The notes under the pieces were generated by a model. It saw only the letters and a list, made by a program, of their open reading frames with translations. It was not told where the DNA came from and searched no databases. A stretch of DNA of 49,205 nucleotides, from NCBI GenBank assembly GCA_016874775.1, contig VGTJ01000015.1, forward strand, positions 1 through 49,205. The letters run 5' to 3'. Positions 36,129-44,317 of this stretch are shown here, piece after piece. This DNA is from Deltaproteobacteria bacterium. GTDB taxonomy: Bacteria > Desulfobacterota > Binatia > Bin18. Both the position numbers and the translations under genes were made by a program. Position 1 is the first letter of the stretch. The number at the start of each line of letters is the position of its first letter.

Positions 36129-36881
36129 ATGCTGCAGCGAGAAGATGCACTGACCAGACGAATTCAACTTCTCTGTGCGCTTTGTGGTCCAACGATGATC
36201 GTCGTCGCTTTCATCGGCTGGTTCCTCTCCGGTGTCCTTCCACTGCCGCTCGGTGCGCACAACATGCCGGAGGAGGTCGTCGCCTTTTACCGCGATCACT
36301 CTATGGCTGTGCGTGCTGGCCTCGTCATCGCCGGCCTCGGCCTCGGTGGTATTTTTCCGCTTGTGGCCGTGATCGCCGTACAGATGATGCGGATGGAGGG
36401 CCGCTATCCGATCCTCACCTTCCTCCAGCTTGTGACCGGCGCTGCAACTGGCGTGATGCTCCTCATCCCTATGCTGCTGATGACGCTCGCTGGCTTCCGT
36501 CCTGATCGTACACCAGAACTCACTGTTACGTTGAACGACGCAGCGTGGCTCCTTTTCATTACACCGATCATGCCCTTCATCATCCAGAACGTCGCGATAG
36601 GAGTGGCCGTGCTCAACGATCGCAACGGGATCTTCCCTCGCTGGTGCGGCTACCTGAACCTCCTTGTCGGCTTCTCCTTCCTGCCCGACGTGCTTCCCTT
36701 CTTCTTCTTCTCGGGTCCATTCGCCTGGGATGGAATTTTCGTCTTCTGGCTCGCGCTCTCGACCTACACGATCTGGGCCATCACGATGGGCATCCTCTCG
36801 CGGCGCGCGATCCTTGCCGATCCGAACCTCGTTACCGTGCCGCTCGCAGGCTCGTCGACAACGAAGAGGGCGGCAGCGTGA
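36129..36881 (+). CDS. Six-helix membrane protein of unknown function
   Basis: 250 residues with about six transmembrane helices (for example MIVVAFIGWFLSGVLPLPL, AGLVIAGLGLGGIFPLVAVI, GVMLLIPMLLMTLAGF, FVFWLALSTYTIWAITMGIL). A conserved-looking first loop reads HNMPEEVVAFYRDHSMAV. It looks like a DUF4386-type or related family protein, but I cannot name it with certainty. Its stop overlaps the next start (GTGA). The three genes 36129-37848 are richer in G+C and C-ending codons than their surroundings, hinting at separate acquisition. Confidence 0.75.
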   Translation: MLQREDALTRRIQLLCALCGPTMIVVAFIGWFLSGVLPLPLGAHNMPEEVVAFYRDHSMAVRAGLVIAGLGLGGIFPLVAVIAVQMMRMEGRYPILTFLQLVTGAATGVMLLIPMLLMTLAGFRPDRTPELTVTLNDAAWLLFITPIMPFIIQNVAIGVAVLNDRNGIFPRWCGYLNLLVGFSFLPDVLPFFFFSGPFAWDGIFVFWLALSTYTIWAITMGILSRRAILADPNLVTVPLAGSSTTKRAAA

Positions 36882-37558
36882 CCCACGGGCGCGCGCCGGA
36901 GCGTGTTCCCTCGCATCCCGACTTTCTCTGGATCTCCGACGAGCCAGGAAGGCCCGTCACAACAAGAGACAACGGAGAGCCACTACGCCCGGCGCTGGCG
37001 GGCGTGATTCCCGGCGAAGTCGGACTCTGGGTGTTCGTTCTCGCAGACATGTCGCTCTTTGCACTCTTCTTCCTCGTCTTCATGTGGGAAGGGAGGAAAG
37101 CGCCAGAGCTTTACGCGGCCGGAACGAAGGCGCTCGTCCAGCCGTACGGCTTTGCGAACACGCTCGTGCTTCTCTTGAGTTCTTGGCTGGTCGTCCTCGC
37201 CCTCGATGCTCACCGGCGCGAGAAACACGCGCTCGTGGTGCGCGAACTCGTCGGTGCCCTCGTCTGTGCGGCCGTGTTCGTCACGGTGAAAGCGTTCGAG
37301 TACTCGCACGAGGTCCACAGCGGATACGTGCCTTCAACCGACATTTTCTTCACCTGCTACTTCGTGCTCACTGGCATTCATCTCGCGCACGTCGTCATCG
37401 GCAGTGGACTCCTTATCGGCTGGATCACGAAGGCACGTGCCCGCCGCTCTTGGGAACCCTCTCGCCGCTATGTCGAGGGGACCGCCGTCTATTGGCACAT
37501 GGTCGACCTGCTCTGGGTCGTAATCTTTACACTTGTCTACTTGGTGCACGTCCCATGA
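36878..37558 (+). CDS. Cytochrome c oxidase subunit III-like protein (NorE-like)
   Basis: 226 residues from GTG 36878, in the GTGA overlap with the upstream gene. Helices match the heme-copper oxidase subunit III/NorE fold: GEVGLWVFVLADMSLFALFF, FANTLVLLLSSWLVVLAL, VFVTVKAFEYSHEVHSGY, FFTCYFVLTGIHLAHVVIGS and YWHMVDLLWVVIFTLVYL. The EGTAVYWHMVDLLWV C-terminal motif is diagnostic. No catalytic subunit I or II lies nearby, and only a small subunit IV/NorF-like gene follows, so an accessory NorE role is more likely than a complete oxidase. Confidence 0.9.
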   Translation: MTHGRAPERVPSHPDFLWISDEPGRPVTTRDNGEPLRPALAGVIPGEVGLWVFVLADMSLFALFFLVFMWEGRKAPELYAAGTKALVQPYGFANTLVLLLSSWLVVLALDAHRREKHALVVRELVGALVCAAVFVTVKAFEYSHEVHSGYVPSTDIFFTCYFVLTGIHLAHVVIGSGLLIGWITKARARRSWEPSRRYVEGTAVYWHMVDLLWVVIFTLVYLVHVP

Positions 37559-37848
37559 GCACACCGGTCGAATCGCATGGAGGAATGATTCCTCGCCGCG
37601 CGACGATCGTCTGGCTCGGGCTCGTCGTCGCGACCGTAGTCACATTCTGGCTCGGCAGTCGTCATCCATTTGCTGAGATGAGCGCCAGTCTTGCCGCTTC
37701 GATTGCAATCACAATTGGTATCAGCAAGGCCGTCTTCATCGGGTTAGAGTTCATGGCACTCCGCCACGCACCCCCTGGGCTCCGCTACGCGTTTCTTGCC
37801 TGGTGCGCTGCCGTGGGCGTTGGGTCACTGCTACTCCATGTGTTGTGA
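37555..37848 (+). CDS. Cytochrome oxidase subunit IV / NorF-like small membrane protein
   Basis: 97 residues with three transmembrane helices (TIVWLGLVVATVVTFWLGS, SASLAASIAITIGISKAVFI, RYAFLAWCAAVGVGSLLLHV) and the FIGLEFMALRHAP loop typical of the small subunit that accompanies subunit III/NorE. It overlaps the preceding gene by ATGA. It probably forms a complex with the NorE-like protein. Confidence 0.8.
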   Translation: MSTPVESHGGMIPRRATIVWLGLVVATVVTFWLGSRHPFAEMSASLAASIAITIGISKAVFIGLEFMALRHAPPGLRYAFLAWCAAVGVGSLLLHVL

Positions 37849-38129
37849 GTGCGGGGATGAGAACGTCGCATTGGAGAGACTGTCCCTGCGACCTGCGGTG
37901 AGCACAACGCTTCTGTGGTGCTGTGACTGATCGATCATGACAAGGGAATAGGGAGGTGTCCCTCGGTGAGTGCCGAAGTGGACGAATCTTCTATGGTTTC
38001 TTGTGGCACCGCAAGGACCTTTTGACAATGGACTCCCCCCTGTCTAGACGTTACCATTACCTCTTGAGTCAACGTTCAGCATCACGTACAAAAAGAGCGA
38101 CCGAACGATCCGAGGAGGATACCGAGAGA
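37849..38129 (+). promoter_or_regulatory. Gap upstream of the glutaredoxin with a candidate promoter
   Basis: No gene or tRNA was seen. TTGACA at 38022-38027 followed 17 nt later by TAGACG (38045-38050) is a modest promoter candidate about 80 bp before the glutaredoxin ATG. AGGAGG at 38113-38118 is the ribosome-binding site. Confidence 0.35.
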
Positions 38130-38384
38130 ATGAAGACTGTCACTATGTACACGACCACCTATTGAGGGTTCTGTGTATCAGCAAAGGCTTTGCTGAAAAG
38201 TAAGAATATTCCATTTGAAGAAATTGATGTCACCAACGATCCAGCGTTACGCCAAGACATTATGAAACGCTCTGGACAGCGAACGGTACCGCAGATTTTC
38301 ATTGGCGATGAGTCAATCGGTGGCTTCACCGAACTCAAAGCATTGTCTGACAAAGGCGGATTAGCAGCAAAACTGGCGGACTGA
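38130..38384 (+). CDS. Glutaredoxin with UGA-encoded selenocysteine (UGFC active site)
   Basis: 84 residues if the in-frame TGA at 38163-38165 is read as Sec. The protein is MKTVTMYTTTY-U-GFC, then VSAKALLKSKNIPFEEIDV, RSGQRTVPQIFIGDESIGGF and TELKALSDKG. Fold and length match glutaredoxin 3/GrxC: the TVPQIFI cis-Pro motif and GG(F) glutathione site are present. The TGA falls exactly on the first Cys of the CxxC redox motif (U12-G-F-C15). A SECIS-like hairpin follows. The start ATG 38130 has AGGAGG upstream. Ordinary gene calling would start at TTG 38190 and lose the active site. The alternative is a nonsense mutation, but the exact position and hairpin make Sec much more likely. No sel genes are in the window. 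Confidence 0.75.
38178..38196 (+). promoter_or_regulatory. Bacterial SECIS-like hairpin
   Basis: TCAGCAA (38178-38184) pairs perfectly with TTGCTGA (38190-38196), leaving the loop AGGCT with GG at 38186-38187. The stem begins 12 nt after the UGA. In E. coli fdhF the SelB-binding hairpin starts 11 nt after UGA and has a GGUCU apical loop. The hairpin lies within codons for the conserved SAKALL helix, so the coding sequence has been shaped to keep both. Confidence 0.7.
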
Positions 38385-38799
38385 AGAATACAACGAAGTA
38401 AGCATAGAGGAGATAGAAGGCAGAATGGGGGAACATTTCTCTTTAAGCAAATCTTTATGATTCCTGTCTTCTATCTCTTACGTTCTATTTCTTGTTTTAC
38501 ATTTTCCATTTCTCGCCGCGTTCCCTACCAAATATCTCACTAAGAGTTGTCTCTCCTGACCATATGTGATAAATAAAGCCTGCCCAAATGGTGGAGGTAC
38601 AGTTAGTGTACCTATCAAGCGGAAGAGGAGGGGCAGTAATGGGGATTCCTGGGCATACTCTCGTGCTCGCAGTTTCTCGCAAGCTGCTGATTTCTATGAG
38701 CCTTAGCAGTACGCCTACGGCTCATAGCCAGCGTGATCCTCGTCGACATAGTTCGTCGGCGGCGTAATCCAGCCAGAGGAAAGCATTTCTGGAGAGGCT
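38385..38799 (+). promoter_or_regulatory. Leader of the biosynthetic operon: inverted repeats, no assured gene
   Basis: Two dyads stand out: AGGTACA-GTTAG-TGTACCT (38595-38613), shaped like a repressor operator, and CTATGAGCC (38694-38702) / GGCTCATAG (38719-38727) with a 16-nt loop. A 42-codon ORF (38639-38767, ATG preceded by GAGGAGGGGCAGTA) could be a leader peptide, but has no recognisable content. GGAGAGGCT before 38800 is the ribosome-binding site of the first operon gene. The left part, 38385-38520, is AT-rich with CTTCTATCTCTTACGTTCTATTTC-like low-complexity sequence. Confidence 0.4.
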
Positions 38800-41259
38800 A
38801 TGGATCACGCGCTCAATCCAACATTGCAGCGATTGCTTGCCTTGTGCCGCTTCGATCGCCGCTGGGTTCGCGGTGAAGGGGTATGGCTCTTCGATGCGCA
38901 AGGGCGTCGCTTCCTTGATTGCTATGCGCAGTATGGTGCGGTCGCGCTTGGCCATAATGCACCGTGTGTTACTGCGGCAGTCCGTGCAGCACTCGATAAT
39001 GCTGAACCTGCAATGGTCCAGCCATACCGTGCGCTATATGCATAAGCTTTGGCAACAGAATTAGTCAAACTGGCTCCAGGAAATCTTTCTCACTGCGTGT
39101 TTACAACGTCGGGTGCAGAAGCCGTAGAAGCAGCCATTAAACTTGTCCGTTCCCGTAGCGGTCGTCCGCTCATTCTCTCCGCGCAGGGCTCCTTCCACGG
39201 TAAAACCCTCGGTGCACTCGCGGTGACCGGGCAACCGCAATATGCTGACGGCTTCGGTCCGTTGCCATCTGGGGTTGAACATATTCCGTTTGGTGACGCT
39301 GAGGTCCTGGCACTACGACTGGAACAGGACGGGCAACACATCGCCGCAGTGTTTCTCGAACCGATCCAAGGGGAACGTGGCGTTTATTTCCCTCCGCCAG
39401 GTTATCTCGCGCAGGTACGGGAACTATGTACACACTATGAAGTCGCGCTTGTCCTTGATGAGATTCAAACTGGTCTGGGACGTACAGGAAAGCTGTTTGC
39501 TTACGAACACTCAGGAATCACGCCGGATGTGTTGCTTGTAGCCAAAGCACTCGGTGGCGGTCTGTTTCCGCTTGGTGCCTGTCTCTCCACTGCCGCATGG
39601 TGGGATGAACGGTTTGCGTTGCGTCATTCTTCAACCTTTGCCAACAACAACGTAGCCAGTCGCGTCGGTCTGGCGATTCTTGAAAAAGTTGCTACTGGAC
39701 CCCTGTGCCGGGAGGTTGCCCGTAAAGGCGATCGACTTTTGTCACGGTTGGTCCACCTTGCCGCTCGTTACCCGCGTGTGATCGCGGCTGTACGTGGACA
39801 GGGACTGTTGTGCGCGCTGGAGCTTCGTCCTCCAGGGAACACGCATGGCGCATTTCTTTCGTTTATCGAACATCACGGCCTGTATGCGTATGCTGTGGCC
39901 GCCACGATTGCCGAAAACACGTCGGTGTTGGTATTACCGACGCTTGGCGAAACGAGTGTGCTGCGCATTGCCCCGCCACTTGTCATTAGCAACGCAGAAC
40001 TCGCGTATGCTCTCGACGGGCTCGAAACTGTATGTGCGCAACTCGACCACGATGCGACTGGAACGATCGTCCGGGCCCTTGGCGCACTCGATGCCTGTAT
40101 GCCCACGTCCGAGACTCAGGTCCCCGTAGTATCAGCGCCAGTAGCTCTACCACCGCGACGGTCACAGATCACCGGTATCAACTACGCCTTCCTTGTTCAC
40201 TATACGTCGCTTGATGATGTACTCGCTACTGACCCGGCTTTGCAACAATTCGATCTCACCCAAGTCCGCCGCTTCTGCGCATACACTGCGAATTTTCCGC
40301 CTGGGGTCATCTTACGTGCACCAACCATTCACTCACACACGGGAGCAGTTGCTGAAGGGGTGATCATCGCTCTTCCTCTGCTCCCTGAAGATATGGCCCG
40401 CTACGGTCGGCGCCACGTCAGTAACGCCATTCGTCAGGCGGTCGATCTCGCCGCAAGCCTGGGAGCCACAATTGTGGGGCTTGGCGGGTACACTACACCG
40501 TATAGTCAACGCGGTTTGTCGGTCATCGGTCATGGCCCGGCAATTACTACAGGGAATGCCCTCACCGCCGGTATGGCGTTCGCAGCAACGCAGCGACTCG
40601 CAGCCCAGTACGCACTCTCCTTGGATGATACACAGGTAGCAGTGGTCGGCGCCCGCGGTTCTGTGGGCACCTTACTTACCCGGCTCCTCGCACGTGAACG
40701 TCCGTGGCGCATGGTCTTGGTTGGGAATCCCACGACTGGCAGCACTCATCTGCACCGCTTACGCGAAGAACTGGCCTGGGGACCGGGCACGATTGAGGTC
40801 ACGACCAACCTCAAACGCCTCACCAATTGCGATATTGTCATCTCTGCCAGTGGCTCGCTTCATCCCATCCTTGACGACGCTCCAATTACACCAGGAACAA
40901 TCATTTGTGATGTCGCACGCCCGTATGATACCTCCCCACGGCTACGTGCACGGACTGATATCGCTGTTATTGATGGAGGGTTAGTCGCCCTTCCTGATCC
41001 TCACTGTCGGTTTGGTGTCGGGAATCTGCAAGGTCTTCCGGATGGTGTTCAACTTGCCTGCTTGTCGGAAACGATTCTTCTCGCCTTAGAAAGAGACACT
41101 CGCAATCATAGCATCGGCAATGATGTCTCACTCAGTGAAGTTGACTACCTGATGGCCTTGGCCGAGCGACATGGATTTTCCTTAGCGCCGTTGTCTATCA
41201 CTCGGAATCCCGTTCTCCATCAAAGCGAAGAAGTACAACTCTATAGTGAGATCCTATGA
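38800..41259 (+). pseudogene. Class III aminotransferase fused to acyl-ACP-reductase-like domain, with in-frame ochre codon
   Basis: The frame spans 819 codons but has TAA at 39043-39045 (residue 82), between ...PYRALYA and ALATELVKLAPGN; both sides stay in frame. The aminotransferase domain (about 1-435) has CVFTTSGAEAVEAAIKLVRS, SFHGKTLGALAVTG, LDEIQTGLGRTGKLFAYEH and the PLP lysine K249 (VAKALGGG). The C-terminal domain (about 455-819) matches the cyanobacterial acyl-ACP reductase (AAR): VVGLGGYTTPYS, ITTGNALTAGMAFA, NADPH loop VVGARGSVG (615-623), Cys754 in QLACLSE at the place of the AAR catalytic Cys, and a final LMALAERHGFSLAPL. Together they would turn an acyl thioester into an aldehyde and then an amine. 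A real nonsense mutation, a sequencing error or readthrough all remain possible. TTG 39049 could restart a nearly intact protein. Confidence 0.8.
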
Positions 41260-41600
41260 ATCATCTCCTTTCGGCTGCGACCCACTTTATTGACGTGTAC
41301 CATGCAAACCAGCGGTTAGTTGCCCAGCAGCGCGGCTGGACACTCGCGATTGGTCTTGTCGCCGTCGATAGCGGCGCAACAGTCGTGGTGCAGGTGAAGG
41401 ATGGCCACGTCATCCAACTGTGCGAAGAGAACCTTGTTGCGGACATGGCGATTACCGCCGAGCAGAATACGTTGTGTGACATTCTAGAACTACGTCGGAG
41501 CCCAAATGAGCCGTACATGTTTGGTGAACTGACCGTGCGTGGCGCTGAAGCTGATTTTCTACGGCTTGACTACATTGCTACAACCTTATGTCCACTTTAA
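41256..41600 (+). CDS. SCP2-like small protein
   Basis: 114 residues, start overlapping the reductase stop by ATGA. The sequence alternates beta strands (LAIGLVAVDSGATVVVQVKD, HVIQLCEENLVADMAITAE) and ends with a helix-strand unit (LCDILELRRSPNEPYMFGELTVRGAEADFLRLD). This resembles the SCP2 sterol/lipid-carrier fold. The resemblance is structural and weak in sequence. In this operon it could bind an acyl or alkyl intermediate. It overlaps the permease start by 13 bp. Confidence 0.6.
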   Translation: MNHLLSAATHFIDVYHANQRLVAQQRGWTLAIGLVAVDSGATVVVQVKDGHVIQLCEENLVADMAITAEQNTLCDILELRRSPNEPYMFGELTVRGAEADFLRLDYIATTLCPL

Positions 41601-43006
41601 CACCCACTCGGATCAGACCGACGACCAGTACGATGGTTGCGACCAGTTGTGGCACTGCCATTGCCTCTGTGTGTACCATCGGTCTGTTTCAAATTGAACA
41701 ATTGCTTGGTGGTGTATGGTCGGTAGCCGCAATCTCTGTCGCAGGATTGGGCTGTTCCATTTTGGCTCGTGTCTTTGCACGGTTGGCCGAGGTAGTCCCG
41801 AGTGGCGCTGGCCTCTTGGCTTATTTCTCTCGTGGGTACAGCCGCCCAGTGGCAATAACCCTCACGACTCCATACTTTCTTCTTACCCTATTTCTCGCGG
41901 GTGCCGAGGCCACGATTGTCGGTTTTCTTGGCACCTCTCTCGTACCACTGTCACCCTGGTTGATTGCCTTTCTTTTCTTGCTCCTTACGTGGGTCTGCTG
42001 CCGGGCGGGGTTACGCATTAGCTATCGCGTGCAGGCGATCGCAACCTGGACACTGGTCGGAGCACTGGCAACTTTTGCACTCATAGCGCTGTTCGATACT
42101 GCCGCGCACGGACAACTCACATTGCGATTGTCCTCACCAACTCCTTCAATTGCTCACTTTATTGCAGCCGTCGGGCAGGCGTTGTTCCTTTTCATGGGAT
42201 TTGAGTTGATCACCGGACAAGTCGAAAGCGGTAACTCCGCGCAAGCAGTCGGCTGTGCATTACGATGGAGCGTTGCTGTTCTCACTGGGGTCTATGTGTT
42301 GCTGGCGCTTGGGTTCGCCTGCCTCGCGCCATCTACACTCACAATCGACCGGTGGTTCCTGCCCCAATTGGCTATTGCCCAACAGGTTGGCGGATCGGTG
42401 GCGACGCTGACGATTATTCTTTTATCTTTTCTCGCCTCGTTTACTTCTCTGAACGGGGCACTCCTGGCGCTCTCACGCTTCACCTGCGCACTGGCCTCTC
42501 AAGGAGTGCTTCCCCGCCACTTTGCCCAGATTGAACCACGGACTCTGGTCCCGGTTCATGCGCTTACGGTCTTGTTAGTTATCGTACTGTTTGCCACCGC
42601 CCTGGTCCTTTTCGGGCAGGCCTTGCGGCCAGCGATACTTGCAGCAGCGGTCTCTGCTGCGCTCGTCTATGCGAGTGCCGTGTGGGTCTATGATCGCCCA
42701 CCTTTTGCCATCCCCCAACGCTCAACGACAAGACAGTTCTTCTATCGAGCTCTTGCGAGTGGTTTTGTCATTCTTGGCGTTGGTGTGCTCGTTGATGCTA
42801 GATCAACGTTACTGCAGACGCTCATGCTCTTAGCCTTCGTATTCATGGCCGCGGCAATCGCCGCCTACCGGACGGTTTACAAAATCGCTCGGCGTCAGCC
42901 GCTTGTTCCTCAGCCGCAAGGTGTCAGCATGTCAGCTATGGTTGACGCCCTACGAACGTCGAGTTCATCACCACGAGTTCTCAATGACGATAGGAGTTCT
43001 CAATGA
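41588..43006 (+). CDS. APC-superfamily amino-acid/amine permease
   Basis: 472 residues with about 12 transmembrane helices, starting inside the previous gene (13-bp overlap). The first helix pair (SCGTAIASVCTIGLFQIEQL, AAISVAGLGCSILARVFARL) and GFELITGQVESGNSAQ near 206 follow the APC pattern for helices 1 and 6. The C-terminus is a Ser/Pro-rich cytoplasmic tail. It could import the amino-acid or amine precursor, or export product. The end overlaps the diiron gene by ATGA. Confidence 0.85.
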   Translation: MSTLTPTRIRPTTSTMVATSCGTAIASVCTIGLFQIEQLLGGVWSVAAISVAGLGCSILARVFARLAEVVPSGAGLLAYFSRGYSRPVAITLTTPYFLLTLFLAGAEATIVGFLGTSLVPLSPWLIAFLFLLLTWVCCRAGLRISYRVQAIATWTLVGALATFALIALFDTAAHGQLTLRLSSPTPSIAHFIAAVGQALFLFMGFELITGQVESGNSAQAVGCALRWSVAVLTGVYVLLALGFACLAPSTLTIDRWFLPQLAIAQQVGGSVATLTIILLSFLASFTSLNGALLALSRFTCALASQGVLPRHFAQIEPRTLVPVHALTVLLVIVLFATALVLFGQALRPAILAAAVSAALVYASAVWVYDRPPFAIPQRSTTRQFFYRALASGFVILGVGVLVDARSTLLQTLMLLAFVFMAAAIAAYRTVYKIARRQPLVPQPQGVSMSAMVDALRTSSSSPRVLNDDRSSQ

Positions 43007-43860
43007 CGATTGATTATTCGATCAGTCGTTGGGTCGACGCCGTCGCGACCCGACAGTGGCCTCGGGAACAAGCGAGTTTTCTCGCGTGCGGTGAAGCGGT
43101 CCCTGAGGTGATTCTTAGCTCCCGACCGTTGGCTGAGGTTCATCGTCTCGACCTCGCCTTGTTCGTCGTGTTTGAAGAAGCCGCGTTGCGTGTGTCAGGG
43201 GCACTGACTCGCCTGGCCCCAACAGTGGAGGCAATGAGCTTTTCCGCCCAGCAAACCCTAGATGAAGCTCGACACCACGAGCTTTTTCGTCGTCGCCTCG
43301 AATTGACCAGCCAAGCTTTAGGTTTGGACGGTGCCACTGCGACAGACGCGATCCTCATTCCACCACTCAGGCAGTTCATTGACCGTTGTTACGAAGTGGC
43401 TGACAGTGGCCTCTTTGTCGAAGCCCTGACCTTAATGAATCTCATTCTCGAAGGCATGGCCTATCCACTCTATTCGTATGAAGAGCGCTACTGGCAACCG
43501 CTTGATCCTTTTCTCGCCCAGCTCATTCGTAGCGCTTTCATCGACGAAACCCGCCACGTCGCCTTCGGCACCGCTATAGTGCAGAGACTGTTACACGATG
43601 TGCCTGAACATCGAAATCGCGTCATCACTTTGTGTCGGGAAGCACGGATGGTGATGAATGAAATATTCCGCTACTACATACGGAAATTTGTTGGCTTGTT
43701 CGATGCCGTGGCACGCCGTCACGGTGAACACTTTGCCGATATCGAGATCGCTCCTGGACAATTGATCGTCGACACTCCGTATCAAGAACAGGTTTCCATC
43801 ATTCACTCACATATTGACACAGAGCATACGCGCCTACTCGGGCGTGCAGGATTGGCATAA
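43003..43860 (+). CDS. Ferritin-like diiron oxygenase
   Basis: 285 residues, mostly helical. The diiron ligand set is complete: E58/E59 (FEEAAL), E88xxH91 (DEARHHEL), E150 (LEGMAYPLY) and E182xxH185 (DETRHVAFG). This is the helical-bundle diiron fold of AurF-type N-oxygenases, the cyanobacterial aldehyde-deformylating oxygenase and R2-like proteins; I cannot place it in one by sequence alone. Next to an AAR-like domain, an ADO-like role (aldehyde to alkane) is possible. Within the azoxy-like context it corresponds better to VlmB-type oxidation of a hydrazine. It overlaps the permease and precedes a membrane protein by 1 bp. Confidence 0.85.
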   Translation: MTIDYSISRWVDAVATRQWPREQASFLACGEAVPEVILSSRPLAEVHRLDLALFVVFEEAALRVSGALTRLAPTVEAMSFSAQQTLDEARHHELFRRRLELTSQALGLDGATATDAILIPPLRQFIDRCYEVADSGLFVEALTLMNLILEGMAYPLYSYEERYWQPLDPFLAQLIRSAFIDETRHVAFGTAIVQRLLHDVPEHRNRVITLCREARMVMNEIFRYYIRKFVGLFDAVARRHGEHFADIEIAPGQLIVDTPYQEQVSIIHSHIDTEHTRLLGRAGLA

Positions 43861-43861
43861 T

Positions 43862-44317
43862 ATGGACAACTCACATCGTTTTCATACTGACGAAACTTGG
43901 TTGTGGGTCCGCGCTGAGCATCTTGTGCTCAGCATTATTCTCTCCATCCTGACCCTCCAACATCGAGCAGACGTGGCTTGGGATCGATTTGTCGTTGCGT
44001 TCGTACTGATCGATCTCGTAGGCTACATTCCCGGTGCCATTGCTTATCGTCGAGCTAACGGAGGCGTCATCGCCCCGCTCTATCACCATCTGTACAACGT
44101 GACGCATAGCTACCTCACTGCTGGTATCGTCTGTGGCATGTGGACACTGCTCGCTGGTGCGCCAGAATGGGCGATGCTGGCGATTCCTATCCATTTGTCT
44201 GGAGACCGTGGGCTCTTTGGTAACACCTATAAACCAACGTCACTCCCATTCGAGCCATTCACTATTACGCAGACGATCACCAATCCAGCCGCGCTGGTCC
44301 ATAAGGATGCCAAATGA
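43862..44317 (+). CDS. Small integral membrane protein, DUF4260-like
   Basis: 151 residues from ATG 43862, 1 bp after the previous stop. About four transmembrane helices are seen (EHLVLSIILSILTLQH, RFVVAFVLIDLVGYIPGAIA, YLTAGIVCGMWTLLAGAPEW). Polar and His-rich motifs lie between them: APLYHHLYNVTHSYL near 78-92 and IPIHLSGDRGLFGNTYKP near 122-139. The pattern resembles DUF4260 (H..DR..GYG.KYP), though weakly. Conserved-looking His, Asp and Arg residues in a membrane protein suggest an enzyme. The functional parallel would be VlmO, the membrane protein required for N-N bond formation in valanimycin biosynthesis. Confidence 0.65.
   Translation: MDNSHRFHTDETWLWVRAEHLVLSIILSILTLQHRADVAWDRFVVAFVLIDLVGYIPGAIAYRRANGGVIAPLYHHLYNVTHSYLTAGIVCGMWTLLAGAPEWAMLAIPIHLSGDRGLFGNTYKPTSLPFEPFTITQTITNPAALVHKDAK

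Noticed and set aside
36664-37554. Long plus-strand ORF overlapping the subunit III-like gene
   Set aside because: Only its last 97 codons (from ATG 37555) are real; the earlier part is Arg/Ser-rich out-of-frame translation of the subunit III-like gene.
37960-38040. Possible tRNA, including a tRNA-Sec, near the Sec-glutaredoxin (GGTGAGTGCCGAAGTGGAC)
   Set aside because: No TPsiC-arm consensus or pairing acceptor stem could be built; the similarity is superficial.
38497-38682. 61-codon minus-strand ORF in the operon leader
   Set aside because: No ribosome-binding site, no recognisable content, and it covers the inverted repeats.
39043-39045. TAA in the aminotransferase as a recoding site
   Set aside because: It falls in an ordinary linker at a position without a catalytic residue, and no recoding system uses TAA here; nonsense mutation or error is simpler.
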